Below, piece by piece: positions 53,179 to 61,935 of a DNA stretch of 64,000 nt. The first letter of the stretch is position 1. The number at the start of each line of letters is the position of its first letter. Made by a program: the position numbers and the translations under genes. A model generated the notes under the pieces. It had not been told where the DNA came from. It ran no database searches and was given only the letters and a program-made list of their open reading frames with translations. Source of the stretch: Pseudescherichia sp039594205 (lineage in GTDB: Bacteria; Pseudomonadota; Gammaproteobacteria; Enterobacterales; Enterobacteriaceae); assembly GCA_039594205.1 (NCBI GenBank), contig JBCNNW010000006.1:1-64000 (forward strand), in the 5' to 3' direction.

Positions 53179-54558
53179 TCAGAACCACGCTTCCCACATC
53201 GCGCCGACGTTGAACGAGTCCAGGTTGCTCTCTTCTGTACCGTTTACCCGTGCGGTGCGATCGTTATCCACCTGACCGCCGGTGACGTAGAAGCGCAGCA
53301 TCGGACGGAACTCCGGTCCCATCGCAATCGAAATGTTCTGCGACAGAGTCAGCTTCCAGCCGTGGTTATCCCCGCCCTGATCGAAATCAACCCGCTGGTA
53401 GCCCGCTTCCAGCCAGGTAGAGTGCACGTCGTTCCACCAGTACATTGGCCGCACGATCGCGCCGTAGTTGCGGCGGTTATCCACGCTATTGGCATCGTTA
53501 TCGTAGTCGTGGAAGGCGAGCAGGTACTCGATCTGTGCCTGCTGGGTAAACTTGTAGTTCCCTTCAAAGCTGGCGTAGATGGCCGTCAGATCGTCGGTCT
53601 TGTTATAGACGCTGTTGTCTGAGTTGTCAGAGTAGCGGGCAATCACTTTGTTCACCCCCTTCTCACCGGTGTGGCTCAGCACCACGCCGCCCTGCCAGGC
53701 GTTCTTACGCTCGTCGGTATCCACCGCCTTCGAGTCGAAGCCGTAGTTGGCATACAGCTCCAGATCCAGCGGGCCGACCTTCATGCCGTGCACTTTAGAG
53801 GTAATGGCGTAGTTGCCTTTATCGCCGGTGCCGGAGCCGCCGGTACAGGTAATACGCGACGGGTTGCCCTCATCGTTCATCACTTCCGGACTACAGGACT
53901 CCACCGCCGCCACCGCTGCGACGTCAAACTGCACGCCGCCGATGTCGAAGTTTTTCACCCCTGCGCCCTGGCCGTCGTGGTTCATCCAGAAGTAGTCGTT
54001 GATACCCTGCTGCGGACGCTGGTGGAAGTCACGGCCTGCCCACAGATAGGCATTGGGATTAGATTCCAGAATATTGGTCACTCCGGCGTAGGCTTTTTTC
54101 AGGTTCACCTCGTCGCCCCAGTGATCGAACATCACGTTGATATCCCAGATAGCGCCGTTATTGCCCTTAAAGGCTTTCGAGAGCTGGAATTCACCGCCGT
54201 TGCCCTCGTTGCCCAGACGACCGATGGCAGAGGAGCCGTTATAGGAGCCGTCAACGCCAACGAACTTCTGATCGCCGCCCTGGAACTGTGCTCCGTAGCG
54301 GGCATAGCCGGTAAATTTCACGCCGAAGGGGATCGCCATATCCGGCGACTGGGCCGCGGTTTGCGGCTCGGTAATCACATCGGCTTTCTTATCGATCGCC
54401 ACATCCATTTTCTTCTGCCGCTCCGCAAGAGCTTTATCCACTGCTTTAGCCACAATCGCGTCGATCTGCTCCTGAGTAAACTCCTGGGCGCTGACTGAAC
54501 CAGAGCAAAGGGCAGCCATCACCGCCAGCGCGACTGGAAGTTTTTTATTAATATTCAT
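53179..54558 (-). CDS. Maltoporin-family sugar porin, BglH/ScrY-like
   Basis: This 459-aa outer-membrane protein starts at MNINKKLPVALAVMAAL, with a signal peptide of about 25 aa (SVSAQEF cut). A short coiled-coil-like helix (EFTQEQIDAIVAKAVDKAL...AERQKKMD) precedes an 18-stranded LamB-type barrel (FGVKFTGYARYG to the terminal MWEAWF with C-terminal Phe). The N-terminal helix is a mark of ScrY and BglH rather than LamB. It should pass beta-glucosides to the PTS upstream. A 132-bp gap with a hairpin separates it from the IIA gene. Confidence 0.88.
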   Translation of the reverse strand: MNINKKLPVALAVMAALCSGSVSAQEFTQEQIDAIVAKAVDKALAERQKKMDVAIDKKADVITEPQTAAQSPDMAIPFGVKFTGYARYGAQFQGGDQKFVGVDGSYNGSSAIGRLGNEGNGGEFQLSKAFKGNNGAIWDINVMFDHWGDEVNLKKAYAGVTNILESNPNAYLWAGRDFHQRPQQGINDYFWMNHDGQGAGVKNFDIGGVQFDVAAVAAVESCSPEVMNDEGNPSRITCTGGSGTGDKGNYAITSKVHGMKVGPLDLELYANYGFDSKAVDTDERKNAWQGGVVLSHTGEKGVNKVIARYSDNSDNSVYNKTDDLTAIYASFEGNYKFTQQAQIEYLLAFHDYDNDANSVDNRRNYGAIVRPMYWWNDVHSTWLEAGYQRVDFDQGGDNHGWKLTLSQNISIAMGPEFRPMLRFYVTGGQVDNDRTARVNGTEESNLDSFNVGAMWEAWF

Positions 54559-54594
54559 TTTTTGTCTCAATCTAATATATTATTTTTAGACAAT

Positions 54595-54624
54595 AACTAT
54601 CCCGCCGCTTGATGCGGAATAGTT
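54595..54624 (-). promoter_or_regulatory. Hairpin in the IIA-porin spacer
   Basis: On the minus strand AACTATTCCGC pairs with GCGGGATAGTT over 11 positions (one G-U) around an 8-nt loop. No T-run follows. It could slow exonuclease decay of the PTS message, be a partial terminator, or shape porin translation. Confidence 0.5.
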
Positions 54625-54690
54625 GCGCTATCACCATTAATTGTGAGGTACAGATTACTTAAAACTGACTGACTATTTCTCCATAATTAA

Positions 54691-54993
54691 TTAACGTTGA
54701 TAAAGACGAATAATCTCTTCGGACAGTTCACGGGCCAGCAGCGACGTCATTAAGTGATCCTGGGCGTGAACCATAATTAAGGTCATCGGCTGGCGGGCTT
54801 CCCCGGCGTCCTGCTCGATCAGTTTGGTCTGCATATGGTGCGCCTGGCGAGCGTAGCCGTCCGCCTCGCGCAGCAGGCTGTTGGCCTCGTCAAAGTTGCC
54901 TTCGCGCGCGGCGTGCAGCGCCTCGAAGCAGAGGCTGCGCGACTGGCCAGCGTTGACGATAATCTCCATAACGGCCTCTTCCAGTTCAATCAT
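54691..54993 (-). CDS. PTS lactose/cellobiose-type EIIA
   Basis: This 100-aa helical phosphocarrier starts at 54993 (MIELEEAVMEIIVNAG). The phosphorylation histidine is in the VHAQDH motif (His76, or His80 by alternative alignment), and the family aspartate follows in QDH. It passes phosphate from HPr to the IIB encoded upstream. It overlaps the GH1 gene by 8 bp. Confidence 0.92.
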   Translation of the reverse strand: MIELEEAVMEIIVNAGQSRSLCFEALHAAREGNFDEANSLLREADGYARQAHHMQTKLIEQDAGEARQPMTLIMVHAQDHLMTSLLARELSEEIIRLYQR

Positions 54994-56386
54994 CTTGTTG
55001 CTCCTCGTTAAATCCGTTATTGGCGGCGGTAGCGGCAAACCACTCTCCGCTGCGTTTTATTGTCCGCGTCTGGCTGGCTAAATCGAGCTGTACAAAGCCG
55101 TAGCGGTTTTTATAGCCGTTACACCATGACCAGTTATCAATAAACGTCCACATGTGGTAACCGAGGCAGTGACAGCCCTCCTGAATACCCTTATGCAGCC
55201 ACTTCAGGTGGCCGGAAACAAACTCAATCCGGTATTGATCGTTTATTTGCCCACTCTCAATAAAACGCTGCTCGTTTTCGACGCCCATGCCGTTCTCTGA
55301 AATAAAGCAGCGTGGGTTACCGTAATTAACGCGTAAATTAGTGAGAATGTCATAAATACCCGGCTCGTATATTTCCCAGCCGCGATAAGGGTTCATTTTC
55401 CGGCCCGGCATTTCGTAGTAATCAAACAGCCACTCCGGCATAAACGGCGAGGCCGGGTTAACCGCGCTGTCGCGGCACTTCACGCGTCGCGGCTGGTAGT
55501 AGTTGATCCCCAGCAGGTCGATTTTGCCGTCGGCGATCAGGGCGCTGTCCTCCGGGAGGCAGGCTGGCAGCTGATCGTACTCCTTCAGCAGTGCCACCAG
55601 GTCCGCGGGATACTCGCCAAGCAGCACCGGGTCGAGGAAGCTGCGGTTAAACAACAGATCGGCATGGTGCGCAGCGGTCAGATCCGCCGGGTTGTTTGAG
55701 CGCGGATAGGACGGCGTCAGGTTGAGAACAATACCGATCTCCCCTGGGTAATGCCCGGCGCGGTAGGCGCGAACCGCCGAGGCATGCGCCAGCACCGTAT
55801 GGTAGCCCACCGTCGCCGCGCGTTTAAAATCCACCACGTTGGGGTAGTGGAAGTCATACAGGTAGCCGCCTTCCACCGGCACAATCGGCTCGTTGAAGGT
55901 AAACCAGTGCAGTACCCGGTCGCCAAACAGGTCGAAACAGATCTGCGCGTAGCGGCTAAACGCCTCCACCACCTCACGGCTCTCCCAGCCACCTTTCTCC
56001 TGCATCACCATCGGCATATCAAAGTGGAACAGGGTAATGAAGGGGACGATCCCCTGGGCCAGCAGCTCATCAATAACGTTGTTATAGAACGCCACCGCCT
56101 CAGGATTGACCTCGCCCACGCCATCCGGGATCAGCCGCGACCAGCTCAGCGAGGTACGAAAGCTGTTGTGGTTGAGCTGCTTAAGCAGGGCGATATCCTG
56201 CCGCCAGTTCTGATAAAACGTTGAGGTGTCCTGCGGGCCGACCTGCTGGTGAAAGCGGTACGGCTGGCTCGCATACCAGTGGTCCCACGTCGTGGCGCTC
56301 TTGCCGCCCTGCTGGCTCTGCCCTTCGGTTTGCAGCGCAGAGCTGGCGCTGCCCCACCAGAAATGCTCTGGAAATGCGTATTTCAT
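54986..56386 (-). CDS. GH1 6-phospho-beta-glucosidase
   Basis: This 466-aa cytoplasmic hydrolase cleaves phosphorylated beta-glucosides produced by the PTS. Acid/base Glu166 lies in TFNEP and nucleophile Glu364 in ISENG. The phosphate-binding signature of the 6-phospho subclass is visible in NWSWCNGYKNRYG near 427-439 (Ser, Lys, Tyr). It lies between IIC (19-bp gap) and IIA (8-bp overlap). Cellobiose-, gentiobiose- or aryl-glucoside-6-phosphate are possible substrates. Confidence 0.93.
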   Translation of the reverse strand: MKYAFPEHFWWGSASSALQTEGQSQQGGKSATTWDHWYASQPYRFHQQVGPQDTSTFYQNWRQDIALLKQLNHNSFRTSLSWSRLIPDGVGEVNPEAVAFYNNVIDELLAQGIVPFITLFHFDMPMVMQEKGGWESREVVEAFSRYAQICFDLFGDRVLHWFTFNEPIVPVEGGYLYDFHYPNVVDFKRAATVGYHTVLAHASAVRAYRAGHYPGEIGIVLNLTPSYPRSNNPADLTAAHHADLLFNRSFLDPVLLGEYPADLVALLKEYDQLPACLPEDSALIADGKIDLLGINYYQPRRVKCRDSAVNPASPFMPEWLFDYYEMPGRKMNPYRGWEIYEPGIYDILTNLRVNYGNPRCFISENGMGVENEQRFIESGQINDQYRIEFVSGHLKWLHKGIQEGCHCLGYHMWTFIDNWSWCNGYKNRYGFVQLDLASQTRTIKRSGEWFAATAANNGFNEEQQDD

Positions 56387-56405
56387 CTCTTTTCTCTCCC
56401 GTTAA

Positions 56406-57731
56406 TTACTGACGCACGGTGCCAGCCAGCGGCGTCACGTCCTGCGCTTTCTGCTCTTCGGTTTTCAGCAGCGAACGCTCATAGGCCCGCAGGAACGGCA
56501 GGTACATCAGGGCGGACAGCACCATGCAGATCCCGCACATGATGACCGGACTCAGCGCCCAGTTAGCGGCCCAGGATGCGCCGATAGGGGCAGGCGTTGT
56601 CCATGGCGTCAGGGAAACCACCTGCGCCAGCCAGCCGAGCTTCGTCGCGGCATAGGCGAGGCAGGCGTTAATCATCGGCACGAAGACGAAGGGGATAAAC
56701 AGCATCGGGTTCATGATGATCGGCGCACCGAACAGAATCGGCTCGTTGATATTAAAGAAGCTCGGGACGATGCCCATTTTGCCGATGGTGCGCAGATGGG
56801 TAGCGCGGCTACGCAGCAGCAGGAAGGCCAGCGGCAGGGTAGATCCAACGCCGCCAATCAGCAGGTAGTGATCCCAGAAGCCTTGCAGATAGATGTGGGG
56901 CAGCACCGTGCCCGCCGCCAGCGCGGCCTGGTTAGCAGAGAGGTTCGCCATCCAGAACGGGTTCATAATGCCGGTCACGATCAGCGACCCGTGGATACCG
57001 GCAAACCAGAAGATCTGGCACAGCAGGACAGAGAGCAGGATGGCAGGCAGCGAATCCGACGCCGAAACCAGCGGCTCCAGCAGATGCATAATCGCCTGCG
57101 GCAGGATCATACCGGTTTGCGCCTCGATAAACAGGTTCAGCGGGTGCAGCGTACCGATAATCACCACCACCGGAATCAAAATCTCAAAGGAGCGCGCCAC
57201 GCCGGTGGGCACCTCTTTCGGCAGGCGGATAGTGATGTTGTTCTGCTTCAGCCACGCATAGACGCGGGTGGAGTAGATCGCGGTGATCAGCGCGGTAAAG
57301 ATCCCCTGACCAGACAGGTACTGGGTGGAGATTTTGCCGTCGGCATAGGGTGCAGCCACCAGCAGGAAGGCCATAAACGCCAGCAGCCCGGACATCACCG
57401 GATCGAGATTAAACTGCCGACCAAGGCTGGCACCGATCCCGACCGAGATAAAAAAGGTCATGACGCCCATGCTCAGGTTAAAGGGCAACATCAGCTGTTC
57501 GCGATAGGTCTGGGAGAAGTCGAGCCAGCCGCGCGCGAAGCTGTTGGTGGTGTCGGCGGAGAAGGGCGGGAAGATAAACACCAGCATGAAGGAGCCGATG
57601 ATCATAAAAGGCAGCGCGGCGGTAAAGCCATCGCGGATGGCGATGACATACTTCTGTTGCCCCAGACGTCCCGCCAGCGGCGTGATGGACTGCTCGATAA
57701 CGGCAACCATGGATTGATATAACGAACTCAT
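56406..57731 (-). CDS. PTS cellobiose/beta-glucoside EIIC permease
   Basis: This 441-aa inner-membrane permease of the Lac family has about ten helices. Family motifs include IRDGFTAALPFMIIGSFML at the N-terminus, the NINEPILFGAPI substrate-loop segment near residue 325, and GASWAANWALSP. It moves and phosphorylates the disaccharide with IIB and IIA. IIB lies 12 bp upstream. Confidence 0.94.
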   Translation of the reverse strand: MSSLYQSMVAVIEQSITPLAGRLGQQKYVIAIRDGFTAALPFMIIGSFMLVFIFPPFSADTTNSFARGWLDFSQTYREQLMLPFNLSMGVMTFFISVGIGASLGRQFNLDPVMSGLLAFMAFLLVAAPYADGKISTQYLSGQGIFTALITAIYSTRVYAWLKQNNITIRLPKEVPTGVARSFEILIPVVVIIGTLHPLNLFIEAQTGMILPQAIMHLLEPLVSASDSLPAILLSVLLCQIFWFAGIHGSLIVTGIMNPFWMANLSANQAALAAGTVLPHIYLQGFWDHYLLIGGVGSTLPLAFLLLRSRATHLRTIGKMGIVPSFFNINEPILFGAPIIMNPMLFIPFVFVPMINACLAYAATKLGWLAQVVSLTPWTTPAPIGASWAANWALSPVIMCGICMVLSALMYLPFLRAYERSLLKTEEQKAQDVTPLAGTVRQ

Positions 57732-57743
57732 AGGAACACCCTT

Positions 57744-58058
57744 TTAGTGTGCCGCTTCGATGAGCGACAGAGCAAAGTCCAGCACCTTATCGCCGCGCTG
57801 CATACCGTAGTCCATTGGATTAATGGGCTGAACGGGAATGCCGTGGGCGGCAGCCTTTTCTGACAGCGAGTTAAGCATGTATTTTACCTGTGGTCCCAGC
57901 AGCACCACCTGGTAGCGTGGAAACTGAGTATCAAACTCCGCTACGCCATAGGCATCAATCTCTACCGGTAAACCTCTTTCCTCAGCCGCTTCGACCATTT
58001 TCCTGACCAACAGGCTCGTAGACATCCCTGCGGAGCAGCACAGCATGATCTTATTCAT
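57744..58058 (-). CDS. PTS cellobiose-type EIIB
   Basis: This 104-aa cytoplasmic phosphotransfer domain is the first gene of the operon. The active-site cysteine is in LCCSAGMST (Cys8). The start at 58058 is preferred over one three codons earlier because of spacing to GGGGAT. Two operator palindromes lie upstream. Confidence 0.93.
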   Translation of the reverse strand: MNKIMLCCSAGMSTSLLVRKMVEAAEERGLPVEIDAYGVAEFDTQFPRYQVVLLGPQVKYMLNSLSEKAAAHGIPVQPINPMDYGMQRGDKVLDFALSLIEAAH

Positions 58059-58110
58059 TATCCCCATCCTCGAAATGTTAAAAGTTATTACAATGGTGAT
58101 TGGATAACAT

Positions 58111-58128
58111 ATGGAAACCGGTTTCCAT
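58111..58128. promoter_or_regulatory. Operator 1, perfect 18-bp palindrome
   Basis: ATGGAAACCGGTTTCCAT is fully symmetric with a central CG step, the typical shape of LacI/GalR-family operators. It lies 53 bp upstream of the IIB start and should be bound by the divergently encoded regulator. Confidence 0.85.
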
Positions 58129-58235
58129 TACTCAGATAACGAAGTGTGATACCCATCAAAGTCCGCAGGAAATAGGATGATTTTTCTGGATTCACATCAC
58201 AGCTTTTCATGGTTTGCGACGGGAGGCAGGGCAAA

Positions 58236-58254
58236 ATGGAAAATCGGTTTCCAT
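58236..58254. promoter_or_regulatory. Operator 2 near the regulator gene
   Basis: ATGGAAA and TTTCCAT repeat the arms of operator 1, here around a 5-bp ATCGG centre. The two centres are about 125.5 bp apart, nearly 12 helical turns, so both face the same side of the DNA. Confidence 0.8.
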
Positions 58255-58349
58255 GGGAAATAGAATCCAGCTATACTGCTGCTGGCGATATTATGCTCCA
58301 TGTTTTGCTTGTTTTTCGGGCTGTATATTCGGCCTGACAGGGGATAAAG

Positions 58350-59306
58350 ATGTCTACAATCAACGATGTATCACGTCTGGCGGGGGTCTCTAAAGCAACC
58401 GTCTCACGGGTGTTGAGTGGCTCACGCGGCGTCAAAGAGGCCAGTCGGCTGGCGGTATTGAAAGCCGTTGAAGAGCTGAATTACCGACCTAACGTCATCG
58501 CTCAGTCTCTTCTTAGCCAGACTACCGGCTGCATTGGTGTCATCTGCGCCCAGGACAATATCAACCAGACCACAGGCTACCTCTACGCGCTGGAGAAACA
58601 TCTCAGCCAGCATCAGAAACACCTGCTTTTGCGCTTTGCCAACAGCCGGTCAGAGGTGATTAGCGCCCTCGACGAGCTGACCTGCGGTCTCTGCGATGAT
58701 GTGCTGATTATCGGGGCGCGTTTTCCGCTGAGTAATCTTGGCTATGACGATGTGATTCTGGTGGACTGCGCGGAAGCCGATACGCCGAACAGTATTCAGT
58801 TCGATCACGCCTTTGCGGCGGAGACGGCCTGTAACTATCTCATTAGCCAGGGGCGGCGTCAGATAGCGCTTATCCACCCGGACGTGAGCGGCTCTGCCGA
58901 TCGGGTATTGCTGGGCTACAAGCACGCGCTGGAGAATAATTTCCTGCCCTTTAACCGTAACCTGGTGTTTATGGATACCACCTCGTCGTCGGTTGCGCTC
59001 CAGGTACTGCTTAACAACGCCACCACGCTGAATTTTAACGCGCTGCTGGTGGCCGACGAGCAGGAGGCGCAGCGGGTGATTACCCAGCTGCAGGCGTTTA
59101 ATAAATCGGTACCGGGTGACATCATGGTCTTTAGCCTCGCTGGCTCCGTGCACCTGCCCGGGATCCCAACCATCCCGGCTATCGAATACTCCATGGACGC
59201 GATGGCGGCCCGCATCGTCAGCTGGCTGAGCGAAAAAACCCACGACGTGCTGGGCGCATGCGTACTGCGCGGGGATCTCATTATTCCGGATATGCGCCAG
59301 CGCTAA
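58350..59306 (+). CDS. LacI/GalR-family repressor of the beta-glucoside operon
   Basis: This 318-aa regulator has an N-terminal HTH TINDVSRLAGVSKATVSRVL and hinge LNYRPNVIAQSL, then a periplasmic-binding-protein-like effector domain. It resembles AscG/CelR-type regulators of aryl-beta-glucoside genes. It is divergent from the PTS operon and flanked by matched operators, so it very likely represses both units until a glucoside or phospho-glucoside binds. Confidence 0.9.
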   Translation: MSTINDVSRLAGVSKATVSRVLSGSRGVKEASRLAVLKAVEELNYRPNVIAQSLLSQTTGCIGVICAQDNINQTTGYLYALEKHLSQHQKHLLLRFANSRSEVISALDELTCGLCDDVLIIGARFPLSNLGYDDVILVDCAEADTPNSIQFDHAFAAETACNYLISQGRRQIALIHPDVSGSADRVLLGYKHALENNFLPFNRNLVFMDTTSSSVALQVLLNNATTLNFNALLVADEQEAQRVITQLQAFNKSVPGDIMVFSLAGSVHLPGIPTIPAIEYSMDAMAARIVSWLSEKTHDVLGACVLRGDLIIPDMRQR

Positions 59307-59355
59307 CCGACCCTGCGGTCGGGGTAGGCCGGGCAAACGCAGTGCCGCCCGGCAT
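59307..59355. repeat. Hairpin and REP-like element after the LacI-type gene
   Basis: CCGACC and GGTCGG form a short hairpin at 59307-59322. GCCGGGC...GCCCGGC follows at about 59328-59355. It sits between convergent genes. Confidence 0.65.
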
Positions 59356-59360
59356 TTCAT

Positions 59361-59894
59361 TTAATTCACCTTCGGGAAATCCACGACGGTGTCGTTCACC
59401 CGATTAATCATATTGGTGAACAGAATAGCGCTCACCGCGCTGATGGTCTCTATTACCTGACGATCGTTAAAACCTGCGTCGCGGAAGCGGGTCACGCTCT
59501 CCTCCGGCAGCGTGCCGCGCGTCGTCACCAGCACTTTCACAAATTTCACCAGGGCATCGATGTGCGCATCTTGCGGATAGTCGGCCCGACGCAGCTGCTC
59601 AGTCTGCTCCACGCTGTAACCCGCCATCTTGCCGGTGAGGGTATGGGCCGCCAGGCAGTAGTCACAGCCAGAGGCTTCGCTGACGGCAAGGTTAATCGCC
59701 TCCAGCTCGCGCTTGTTCAGACTGCTTTTCGCCAGCGTGGCGTTGTGCTGCAATGCCTGGGCGAGCATATCCGGCGCGTTGCCGATGGTCTGGTAGGCGT
59801 TAGGCACCTTACCCATCGCACGTTTAATGGCGCTAAAGAGTTCAGCAGTCTGGCCAGTGGCACTCTCGGGCTGGATAGTAGTTAAACGGCTCAT
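59361..59894 (-). CDS. AhpD/carboxymuconolactone-decarboxylase-like peroxidase
   Basis: This 177-aa all-helical protein carries the AhpD signature E-x(n)-C-x-x-C-x3-H, seen as RELEAINLAVSEASGCDYCL with Cys77, Cys80 and His84. Such proteins reduce peroxides or act as dehydrogenase-like redox partners. It is divergent from an AraC regulator and may be under its control. Confidence 0.9.
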   Translation of the reverse strand: MSRLTTIQPESATGQTAELFSAIKRAMGKVPNAYQTIGNAPDMLAQALQHNATLAKSSLNKRELEAINLAVSEASGCDYCLAAHTLTGKMAGYSVEQTEQLRRADYPQDAHIDALVKFVKVLVTTRGTLPEESVTRFRDAGFNDRQVIETISAVSAILFTNMINRVNDTVVDFPKVN

Positions 59895-60016
59895 GATCTT
59901 CTCCTGTCAGTTTATGGGTTCCGCCGTATTGGCGATGGACTCATAATAGGGAACCTGCGGCAGGGCCGTTGCCGCTCATCGTCTCGATTTTTTGTCCTGT
60001 CGTCTCAGGAGAAGTT

Positions 60017-60931
60017 ATGGATAGCCTTAGCCAACTGCTTGCTATGCTGGCCCCGGCGTGCGCCGTTAATCTGCACTGCCGCTTTGCCGGGCGCTGGGAG
60101 GCCGACCATCCCCAGCTCGCTGCGGGTACCATGCCCTGGCACGTCATTCTGCGCGGCGAAGCCCGGCTGGTGATGGCGGGCAGGACGCTTGACGTGCGCG
60201 CCGGAGATATTCTTCTGCTGCCCCACGGATCGCCGCATCTACTGCAGGGGCTGGTGGATTGGGGGCAGGTCGCACCCGTGGCGAAGCGTCATAACGGCAC
60301 GCTAACCGAAGTAGAGACCCGCGGGCCGGGTCCTGCGGTAGAGGTGCTGTGCGGCGAGTTCCATTTTGGGCCGGGGTATAGCTGGCTCTTTGCCGAAAAC
60401 GCGGCGCTGATCCATCTGCAAACCCACGATCGGGAGGATTGCCCGGAGCTGGAGCTTCTGCTGACGATGCTGGTACGGGAGAGCCTGACCCCGCAACCGG
60501 GCGGGGCCACGATTGTCAAAAGCCTTGCCGCTACGCTGCTGGCGCTGCTGATGCGGATTTTACTCTCCCTGCATGAACCTCCTGGCGGGCTGCTGCGCCT
60601 GATGAGTGATAAACGGCTGGCCCCGGCGCTGCTGGCGGTATTGGCCGATCCGGCCCATCCATGGACCATGGAGATCATGGCCGAGCGCTGCTTCTTATCC
60701 CGCGCCACCTTTGCCCGCCACTTTACCCGCAGCTATCACCAGACGCCCCAGGCCTGGCTCTCCCAACTGCGTCTGACCCTCGCCTCGCGTCTGCTGCTGG
60801 AGGAGAAGCAGTCAACCGTGGATGCGGTCGCCGGACGCTGCGGGTTTCTGTCACTGGCCTCGTTTACACAAGCCTTTAAGCGCCTGTATGGTATGACTCC
60901 AGGCCAGTATCGAAAGAGAACAAGAGCATGA
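60017..60931 (+). CDS. AraC-family regulator with cupin sensor domain
   Basis: This 304-aa regulator starts at MDSLSQLLAMLAPACAV after AGGAG. The N-terminal cupin (AraC-binding, Cupin_6-like) includes RLVMAGRTLDVRAGDILLLP. The C-terminal double HTH contains CFLSRATFARHFTRSYHQTP and LASFTQAFKRLYGMTPGQYR. Its stop overlaps the LysR gene start (ATGA). The likely target is the divergent ahpD-like gene, by position. Confidence 0.88.
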   Translation: MDSLSQLLAMLAPACAVNLHCRFAGRWEADHPQLAAGTMPWHVILRGEARLVMAGRTLDVRAGDILLLPHGSPHLLQGLVDWGQVAPVAKRHNGTLTEVETRGPGPAVEVLCGEFHFGPGYSWLFAENAALIHLQTHDREDCPELELLLTMLVRESLTPQPGGATIVKSLAATLLALLMRILLSLHEPPGGLLRLMSDKRLAPALLAVLADPAHPWTMEIMAERCFLSRATFARHFTRSYHQTPQAWLSQLRLTLASRLLLEEKQSTVDAVAGRCGFLSLASFTQAFKRLYGMTPGQYRKRTRA

Positions 60932-61833
60932 TTCGCCTTGAAGATGTGACGCTGTTTGTGCGCGCTGCGGCGCTGGGAAGCTTCTCCAACGCCGCAAGGG
61001 AGGCCGATCTGCTGCCGGGCCAGGTAAGCGCTGCCGTTCACCGGCTGGAGCGGGATCTCGATAAGCGCCTCTTCGCGCGCTCTACGCGCAGCCTGCGGCT
61101 GACGGCGGAGGGAGAGAAGTATCTGCCGTTTGCTCAGGAGCTACTGGCCGTGGTGCAGGCCGGTGAGGAGAGCCTGCATAGCGATAACGAGCTACAGGGC
61201 GAGCTGAAGGTGGCGATGCCGTCCGACATCGGGCGCAATGTCCTGCTGCCGCTGATTACCCACTTCTGCGAACTGCACCCAAAAATCACCCTGCGGCTCT
61301 CGCTCTCCGATCAGGTCAGCGATATTTTTCGCGATCCAGTGGATGTCGCCATTCGCTACGGCGTGCTCGATAACAGCAGCTACGTGGCGCTGCCGCTGGC
61401 AGAGAATAACCGCCGCGTGCTGGCCGCCTCTCCGGCCTATCTTGCCAGGCACGGACGGCCAGCCAGCCTTGACGAGGTGACGCAGCACCACTGCCTGCTG
61501 TTTACCCTGAACAGCCACGCCTATGATAAATGGAGCTTCCCTGAAAACGGTATCCGTCGTCAGCTGACGGTTAAGAGCCGCCTGCTCTGTGATGATGCCG
61601 ACGTGGCACGACGCTGGGCCATAGAGGGCATGGGCATTGTCTATAAGTCTTGGATCGATCTCAGCGCCGACGTGCAGGCCGGACGGCTGGAGATACTGCT
61701 GCCCGAACAGCCGGGGGAGGCCGCACCGCTTAATCTCATCTGCCCGCACCGCAAACAGTTCTCTCCGGCTATTCGCCAGCTGCACAGCACGCTGCGAACA
61801 CATCTGACCGCGATTACCCAACTGCTACCCTGA
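60928..61833 (+). CDS. LysR-family regulator
   Basis: This 301-aa regulator has the winged HTH at residues 1-60 (FVRAAALGSFSNAAREADLL) and a LysR-substrate effector domain of the CrgA/aryl-acid type (DVAIRYGVLDNSSYVALPL). It is translationally coupled to the AraC gene by a 4-bp overlap, and the SDR gene follows 102 bp downstream in the same direction. Targets are not evident. Confidence 0.9.
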   Translation: MIRLEDVTLFVRAAALGSFSNAAREADLLPGQVSAAVHRLERDLDKRLFARSTRSLRLTAEGEKYLPFAQELLAVVQAGEESLHSDNELQGELKVAMPSDIGRNVLLPLITHFCELHPKITLRLSLSDQVSDIFRDPVDVAIRYGVLDNSSYVALPLAENNRRVLAASPAYLARHGRPASLDEVTQHHCLLFTLNSHAYDKWSFPENGIRRQLTVKSRLLCDDADVARRWAIEGMGIVYKSWIDLSADVQAGRLEILLPEQPGEAAPLNLICPHRKQFSPAIRQLHSTLRTHLTAITQLLP

Positions 61834-61935
61834 CACGAATATGTCCTGAATCACTACCCTCTACGTCATTTAAGACATCACGAAAGCGCCTAAGATGAGT
61901 TCACTAACCCGATAACACAACACAAGGTGAACATC

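Larger units (their letters stand above)
58059..58349. promoter_or_regulatory. Divergent control region of the beta-glucoside operon
   Basis: This 291-bp spacer between the IIB gene and the LacI-type regulator contains the two operators listed separately. No coding gene was seen. Confidence 0.75.
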
